Below are positions 60,873 to 64,000 of a stretch of DNA of 64,000 nt, one piece after another. Position 1 is the stretch's first letter. Every line of letters begins with the position of its first letter. The notes beneath the pieces were generated by a model, which saw only the letters and a list, made by a program, of their open reading frames with translations, ran no database searches and was not told where the DNA came from. The position numbers and the translations under genes are program-made. This DNA is from Actinoplanes palleronii (GTDB lineage Bacteria; Actinomycetota; Actinomycetes; Mycobacteriales; Micromonosporaceae): the NCBI RefSeq assembly GCF_016862315.1, contig NZ_BOMS01000026.1:124001-188000 (forward strand), read 5' to 3'.

Positions 60873-63095
60873 ATGTCCGAGACCATCCGCTGGGAGCAGG
60901 ACGCCGACGGGATCGTGCTGCTCACCCTGGACGACCCGGCGCGCGGCGCCAACACCATGAACGCGGCGTACATCCGCAGCATGGGCGAGACGGTGACCCG
61001 GCTCGAGAACGAGCGCGACAGCATCACCGGCGTGATCCTGACGTCCGCCAAGAAGTCCTGGTTCGCCGGTGGTGACCTGGACAAGCTCGGCGCCACCGGA
61101 CCCGACCAGGGTCAGGCCGCCTTCGACTCGGCCACCGAGGTGAAGGCGCAGTTCCGGCGCCTGGAACGGCTGGGCCGGCCGGTGGTCGCGGCGATCAACG
61201 GGGCGGCGCTCGGCGGTGGGCTGGAGCTCGCCCTCGCCTGCCACCACCGGATCGCGCTGGACGATCCGCGGGTCCGGGTCGGGCTGCCCGAGGTCACGCT
61301 CGGGCTGCTGCCGGCCGGCGGTGGCGTCGTCCGTACGGTGCGGTTGCTGGGGTTGGTCCCGGCCTTGACCCGGGTGCTGCTGCCGGGCACCCGGCACCAC
61401 GCGGCCGCCGCCCGCGAACTGGGACTGATCGACCAGCTGGTGGACACCCCGGCGGCACTCGTCGCGGCGGCCCGCGAATGGATCTTCACTAACCCGGACG
61501 CCGCGCAGCCCTGGGACGTCAAGGGTTACCGGATCCCCGGCGGGCTGCCGGCCGCTCAACTGCCGGCGTTCCCGGCCACCCTGCGCAAGCAGCTCAAGGG
61601 CGCGCCGTACCCGGCGCCGCGGAACATCCTGTGTGCCGCGGTGGAGGGCGCGCAGGTCGACGTGGACACCGCGTTCACGATCGAGAGCCGGTACTTCGTC
61701 GAGCTGGTCACCGGCCAGGTCACCAAGAACATGATCAAGGCGTTCTTCTACGACAAGAACGCCGCCGATTCCCGCGAGATCGGCGAGACCCCGCCGGTGC
61801 GCAAGGTGGCGGTGCTCGGCGCCGGGATGATGGGCGCGGCCATCGCGTACGTGTGCGCCCGCGCCGGCCTCGAGGTGGTCCTCAAAGACGTCACCGAGGA
61901 GGCGGCCCGGCGCGGCAAGGCGTACTCGGAAAGGCTTGTCGAAAAAACCGCGGCCCGCGACCGAAAAAGCGGCGCGGAAGCAAACAGCGACGCGAAACCC
62001 ACCAACGGCGCGGATGCGAACAGCGGCGCGAAACCCACCGGCAACGCGACAGCCAACAGCGACGCGGAAGCGTCCGCGCTCCTCGACCGGATCACCGCCA
62101 CCGCCGATCTCGGTGCCCTGGCCGGCGCCGATGTCGTGATCGAGGCGGTTTTCGAGGACCCTGCGGTCAAGCACCGGGTCTTCGCCGAGATCGAGGACGT
62201 GCTCGCGCCCGGCGCGCTGCTCTGCTCGAACACCTCGACGCTGCCGATCACGCAGCTCGCCGACGGGGTGCGCCGCCCGGACGACTTCCTCGGCCTGCAC
62301 TTCTTCTCCCCGGTCGACCGGATGCCACTGGTCGAGGTGATCCGCGGGGCGAAGACCGGCGACCCGGCGGTGCACCGGGCGCTCGCGCTGGTCCGGCTGC
62401 TGCGCAAGACGCCGATCGTGGTCAACGACGCGCGCGGGTTCTTCACCAGCCGGGTGATCGGCACGTTCACCAGCGAGGGCCTGGCGATGCTCGCCGAAGG
62501 GGTGCCGCCGGCCAGCATCGAGCAGGCCAGCGGCCAGGCCGGCTACCCGGCGCCGGTGCTGGCGCTGATCGACGAGCTGACGCTGACGCTGCCCCGGCGG
62601 ATCCGGGACGAGACCGCGGCCGCGATCCGGGCGTCCGGGCAGACCTGGACGCCGCACCCCGCGGACCCGGTGCTGGACCGGATGATCGATGAGTTCGGGC
62701 GTCCGGGCCGCTCGTCCGGTGCGGGTTTTTATGTGTACGCCGACGGCAAGCGGATCGGGCTCTGGCCCGGCCTGTCGGCTTTCGCCCAGTCCGGTGCCGC
62801 ACCGGTGCCGTTCGCGGACCTCCAGGAGCGGATGCTCTTCATCGAGGCGCTCGAGTCGGTGAAATGCCTGGACGAGGGCGTGCTCACCACAGTCGCCGAG
62901 GCGAACATCGGCTCGATCCTGGGCATCGGCTACCCGGGCTGGACCGGTGGCGTGCTGCAGTACATCAACCAGTACCAGGGCGGCCTGACCGGTTTCGTGA
63001 CCCGCGCCCGCGAGCTGGCCGACCGCTACGGCGAGCGCTTCACCCCACCGCCGCTGCTGCTCAGGAAAGCCGACGAGGGCTCACTGTTCCTCTAG
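60873..63095 (+). CDS. FadB-like enoyl-CoA hydratase / 3-hydroxyacyl-CoA dehydrogenase
   Basis: 740 residues. Hydratase domain: GALGGGLELALACHHRIA-type segment and GLPEVTLGLLPAGGG supply the two catalytic Glu. The NAD fold opens with VAVLGAGMMGAAIAYVCARAG (near 310). The dehydrogenase site is LGLHFFSPVDRMPLVEV with the catalytic His. The C-terminal helical domains are present. Between about residues 358 and 398 there is an Asn/Ala/Lys-rich insertion (GAEANSDAKPTNGADANSGA and more) that typical FadB lacks. The gene ends with CTCTAG at the point where an IS element begins, yet the length is normal. Confidence 0.94.
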   Translation: MSETIRWEQDADGIVLLTLDDPARGANTMNAAYIRSMGETVTRLENERDSITGVILTSAKKSWFAGGDLDKLGATGPDQGQAAFDSATEVKAQFRRLERLGRPVVAAINGAALGGGLELALACHHRIALDDPRVRVGLPEVTLGLLPAGGGVVRTVRLLGLVPALTRVLLPGTRHHAAAARELGLIDQLVDTPAALVAAAREWIFTNPDAAQPWDVKGYRIPGGLPAAQLPAFPATLRKQLKGAPYPAPRNILCAAVEGAQVDVDTAFTIESRYFVELVTGQVTKNMIKAFFYDKNAADSREIGETPPVRKVAVLGAGMMGAAIAYVCARAGLEVVLKDVTEEAARRGKAYSERLVEKTAARDRKSGAEANSDAKPTNGADANSGAKPTGNATANSDAEASALLDRITATADLGALAGADVVIEAVFEDPAVKHRVFAEIEDVLAPGALLCSNTSTLPITQLADGVRRPDDFLGLHFFSPVDRMPLVEVIRGAKTGDPAVHRALALVRLLRKTPIVVNDARGFFTSRVIGTFTSEGLAMLAEGVPPASIEQASGQAGYPAPVLALIDELTLTLPRRIRDETAAAIRASGQTWTPHPADPVLDRMIDEFGRPGRSSGAGFYVYADGKRIGLWPGLSAFAQSGAAPVPFADLQERMLFIEALESVKCLDEGVLTTVAEANIGSILGIGYPGWTGGVLQYINQYQGGLTGFVTRARELADRYGERFTPPPLLLRKADEGSLFL

Positions 63096-63157
63096 TACTC
63101 CAGCAGGAGATCCGTTCTGATCTGCGGTGACGGTGTGGGTTTGTCCGTGGACAGCAA

Positions 63158-63215
63158 GCAGCCACCGTCAAGTCTCAGCGGTTGTGTGGACTACTGAAAA
63201 TTCGGCGGTGGCTGC
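63158..63215. repeat. 10-bp inverted repeat around the transposase start
   Basis: GCAGCCACCG (63158-63167) and CGGTGGCTGC (63206-63215) are perfect complements 38 nt apart. A transcript entering from fadB would fold here and cover both possible GTG starts (63184 and 63208). A transcript starting between the arms would not. This is the type of structure that limits transposase synthesis by read-through. Confidence 0.5.
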
Positions 63216-64000
63216 CGCCTACAGAGTAGACGCTCAGCGATGGTCTGAGCTGTTCAGCGAGCTGATGGACACGATCGAGGCACGCTTCGCCCGGCCTGAG
63301 TCCCGGCGCCGGGTCCGTGACTTCGTCGCCGGGCTGCTGGCGCCGTTGCCGGTGAAGAACTGTTGGACGATCGCCGAGCACGCCGGCGATGACGGTCCGG
63401 GCGGGATGCAGGATCTGATCGGCCGGGCCAGCTGGGACGACGCGCTTGTTCGTGCTGATGTACGAGACTTCGTGGCGGCCCGTCTCGGGCATCCGGACGG
63501 GGTGCTGCTGGTCGACGAGACCGGTGATCTGAAGAAGGGCAACCAGACCGTCGGCGTGCAACGGCAGTACTCCGGGACCGCCGGGAAGATCGAGAACTGC
63601 CAGCTCGCGGTGCACCTGTCGTATGCCTCACCGCTCGGGCACAGCCTGGTTGACGTTGCTCTCTACCTGCCGAAATCCTGGACCGACGATCCGCAGCGAC
63701 GCGTGGAAGCCGGGGTGCCCGACACCGTCACGTTCGCCACGAAGCCGCAGCTGGCAGGCCGTCTGATCGAAACCGCAGTAGCTGGCGGGCTGCCGTGCCG
63801 GTGGGTCGCCGGTGACGAAGCCTACGGCGGTGACCCGCAGCTGGCCGCTGCACTGCGCGGACACCGACTCGGCTATGTCCTCGCGGTCGCCTGCTCGCAC
63901 CGGGTGCCGACCTGCCTCGGCGTCCAGCGGGCCGATCAGATCGCCGTGGGCCTGCCAAAACAGGCGTGGCAGCGGATCTCGGCCGGCGTCGGCGCGAAGG
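63184..64000 (+). CDS. IS701-like (DDE) transposase, 3' end outside window
   Basis: Open for 272 codons with no stop before the window end. The start is GTG 63184; GTG 63208 is possible. SELFSELMDTIEARFARPES, APLPVKNCWTIAEHAGDD and GMQDLIGRASWD are the N-terminal signatures of the IS701/IS4-related group. The first catalytic Asp is in VLLVDETGDLKKG, followed by VGVQRQYSGTAGKIENCQLAV, and the second in WVAGDEAYGG. The third acidic residue would lie beyond the window. Confidence 0.88.
   Translation, partial: MWTTENSAVAAAYRVDAQRWSELFSELMDTIEARFARPESRRRVRDFVAGLLAPLPVKNCWTIAEHAGDDGPGGMQDLIGRASWDDALVRADVRDFVAARLGHPDGVLLVDETGDLKKGNQTVGVQRQYSGTAGKIENCQLAVHLSYASPLGHSLVDVALYLPKSWTDDPQRRVEAGVPDTVTFATKPQLAGRLIETAVAGGLPCRWVAGDEAYGGDPQLAAALRGHRLGYVLAVACSHRVPTCLGVQRADQIAVGLPKQAWQRISAGVGAK

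Larger units (their letters stand above)
63096..64000 (+). mobile_element. IS701-like insertion sequence, left part (right end outside window)
   Basis: DNA after the CTAG at 63092-63095 changes style: less extreme GC at third positions and a transposase reading frame to the window end. IS701-family elements favour a 4-bp YTAR-type target such as CTAG, so the left boundary is placed at 63096 by inference. The terminal inverted repeat cannot be checked because the right end is absent. No gene is visible in 63096-63183. Confidence 0.6.

Noticed and set aside
63175-63615. Minus-strand frame inside the IS element
   Set aside because: The plus strand encodes a clear DDE transposase. The minus-strand translation has no transposase or other motif.

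Overview
The window is very GC-rich, with almost all third codon positions G or C, frequent GTG starts, many 4-bp stop/start overlaps and several probably leaderless genes. Together with a four-gene conservon, a PucR regulator, a eukaryote-like single-chain acyl-CoA carboxylase and an intergenic palindromic repeat, this points to an actinomycete. Actinoplanes or another Micromonosporaceae is my best guess, by inference and not by database match. No rRNA, tRNA or CRISPR array was seen.

Layout. 1-6.7 kb: the tail of a trypsin-like protease, an FAD monooxygenase, a palindromic intergenic repeat, a cytochrome P450 with an unknown membrane protein, and two tandem acyltransferase-3 genes, the first broken. 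6.6-11.7 kb: a PucR regulator divergent from a class II aldolase/class III aminotransferase fusion coupled to an FGGY kinase, probably a small carbohydrate or amino-polyol catabolic unit. 11.8-15.8 kb: an SF1 helicase with a nuclease-like C-terminus, and an Rpn-like PD-(D/E)XK nuclease behind a clear leaderless promoter. 15.8-19.5 kb: conservon cvnABCD (sensor kinase, roadblock, DUF742, GTPase). 19.9-25.3 kb: an 1818-residue biotin-dependent acyl-CoA carboxylase.

25.4-47.1 kb is the most striking part. It is one uninterrupted 21.7-kb operon of seven genes: a DUF4132 protein, three giant (about 1560-residue) tandem paralogues of unknown fold, a MoxR-type AAA+ ATPase, a DUF5682-VWA fusion and a SWIM zinc-finger protein. 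Every junction overlaps. The small-gene set matches the E. coli yehI/L/M/P/Q (molR) locus, but the three giants are an elaboration I cannot assign. It looks like an AAA+/VWA remodelling machine with three diversified client or sensor subunits. It is followed by a probably self-regulated six-TM protein/YtrA-type GntR pair and by a membrane GGDEF-EAL protein.

50.6-63.1 kb is a lipid or hydrophobic-substrate catabolic region. One part is an acyl-CoA dehydrogenase divergent from an aldehyde dehydrogenase, a GntR/FCD regulator and a DUF2236 (MpaB-like) oxygenase. Two copies of a 14-bp motif mark a likely GntR regulon. The other part is a long-chain acyl-CoA ligase, a second DUF2236 oxygenase, a double-TetR regulator, a thiolase and a FadB-like protein. 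Three copies of a GAATCNNGATTAACTT-type motif mark a likely TetR regulon. An IS701-like element, cut by the window end, begins exactly at the fadB stop codon.
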